From a virus, in the IMG/VR virus record IMGVR_UViG_3300042453_000475, positions 1-40,272 of that record: a stretch of DNA of 40,272 bases; one strand, written 5' to 3'. The notes below the pieces were generated by a model. It was given only the letters and a program-made list of their open reading frames with translations. It was not told where the DNA came from and ran no database searches. The translations under genes and the position numbers were made by a program. Shown piece after piece: positions 39,569-40,272 of the stretch. Every line of letters starts with the position of its first letter. Positions within the stretch are counted from its first letter, which is position 1.

Positions 39569-40272
39569 ATGCCATACCTTGTGCAAGGCTCTAATTTCCT
39601 TTACGACAATACGACCAACGACATCGTTGGCATCAAGGACGCGGACGGAGGCGAGAAGTACTTCCCGATCATGCGGAACGAGCCGACTTACGCCACTACA
39701 ACCACAGCCGTGTCAATCGTCGCTCCTGCGGCGACTTTCACCACGCTGACCTACGAGGACAGCAGCGGCAGCGTGCGTCTGGTGAGCGCCGGCATTCACA
39801 GCCTCACGAATGCTGTCGCGCAGAACAAGCTTGTTCGCGTCACCTGGGCTGGCGGTACTGGCGTCAACGGCCTGTACGCGGTCACCGATGTCAGCGCGGC
39901 CACTACGAAGATCACCATCAACTACCCGCACGCTGCCGGTCTTGGCACTCCAACCGTGACGGTTGTCGGTAACGACATCACTCTTGCTTCGGTGACCATT
40001 CCGGCGAACGCGATCAAGCCAGGCATGGAACTTGAGATTGACGCGCTGTTTGCGATGACAGCAAGCGCCAACAACAAGATTTTCAAGGTAAACATCGGCG
40101 ATGCCGGATGGTATTCGCAGACGGTTGCCGCATCGAACGCGAGCCTGTCCGTTGATAAGCAGGCGTGGGCGAACACAGCCACGACCCTAGTTTCAAACGC
40201 TCTTGCGGCACCCGGACACGGTGCGTCAACTGGCGCAAACGTCACCATGACCCCGACTGGCGGATTCGGCAT
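39569..40272 (+). CDS. Virion structural protein, N-terminal part (continues at window start)
   Basis: The start at 39569 has GAAAGGG upstream and stands 11 bases after the portal stop. The frame runs open to the end of the window and rejoins the piece at 1-167, giving 264 residues in total. It starts MPYLVQGSNFLYDNTTNDIV, has a beta-rich middle (LVRVTWAGGTGVNGLYAVTD) and then TIPANAIKPGMELEIDALFA, a pattern like the fold of tail-fibre or receptor-type end domains. It may be a head fibre or decoration protein; I do not recognise a named family. Confidence 0.82.
   Translation, partial: MPYLVQGSNFLYDNTTNDIVGIKDADGGEKYFPIMRNEPTYATTTTAVSIVAPAATFTTLTYEDSSGSVRLVSAGIHSLTNAVAQNKLVRVTWAGGTGVNGLYAVTDVSAATTKITINYPHAAGLGTPTVTVVGNDITLASVTIPANAIKPGMELEIDALFAMTASANNKIFKVNIGDAGWYSQTVAASNASLSVDKQAWANTATTLVSNALAAPGHGASTGANVTMTPTGGFG
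40197..40272. repeat. Terminal direct repeat, right copy
   Basis: Identical to bases 1-76. The repeat begins at the second base of an Asn codon and ends in an Ile codon of the split gene, so there is no sign of a packaging site at the border. It supports a complete, circular or permuted genome of 40196 unique bases. Confidence 0.93.

Noticed and set aside
1-40272. tRNA genes, CRISPR arrays, insertion sequences, integrase or attachment sites
   Set aside because: I looked on both strands and saw no cloverleaf with a clear T-loop, no spaced repeat array, no transposase and no integrase. Only a proper search can exclude a tRNA.

Overview
The window looks like one complete genome of a short-tailed (podovirus) bacteriophage. 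The first 76 bases recur exactly as the last 76 (1-76 = 40197-40272), and one gene is cut by the ends and rejoins in frame across them, so the molecule was probably assembled as a circle and opened inside a virion gene. The structural module (portal, Bbp19-like, scaffold, Bbp17-like capsid, Bbp16-like cement, tubular tail proteins, ejection proteins) has the order of Bordetella phage BPP-1-type viruses. That, together with fairly high GC, suggests a Gram-negative, probably proteobacterial host; the host itself cannot be read from the sequence. I see no integrase, CI-type repressor, reverse transcriptase, RNA polymerase, DNA polymerase, helicase or recognisable endolysin, so the phage looks lytic and dependent on host replication and transcription.

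Layout. (1) 39569 through the junction to 24327, plus strand: late genes. These are a virion protein, Bbp19-like protein, scaffold, major capsid, cement, adaptor, tail nozzle, three ejection proteins ending in a 2875-residue multi-domain giant, two tailspikes, a holin-like protein, a glycine-rich adhesin and small membrane proteins, closed by a terminator at 24381-24412. (2) 24408-26996, minus strand: eight small early genes, mostly with 4-base ATGA overlaps, including a winged-helix protein and a small HTH protein. Seven form one operon with its own terminator; the eighth lies beyond it. (3) 26997-27191: a divergent early control region with two matched promoters, shared leader sequence and direct repeats. 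(4) 27192-34950, plus strand: ERF recombinase with an SSB-like tail, Gp157-like protein, cytosine methyltransferase, DUF1376-type replication protein, RusA resolvase, metallophosphoesterase and small unknowns. (5) 34950-39557: small basic proteins, an HTH protein, terminase small and large subunits, a GNAT acetyltransferase, a small membrane protein and the portal.

The most interesting signals are: a 10-base motif, GGTGCCCGTA, found just after a stop codon at three late-operon heads, each followed 17 bases later by TANNNT, which looks like a phage-specific late promoter class; two tandem ADP-ribosyltransferase-like cassettes of low GC, bounded by near-identical GC-rich linkers, inside the giant ejected protein, with recurrent EQAA/LFQA boundary motifs and a HELIH metallopeptidase downstream; an ERF annealing protein ending in EDEIPF; and matched divergent early promoters with near-identical leaders.
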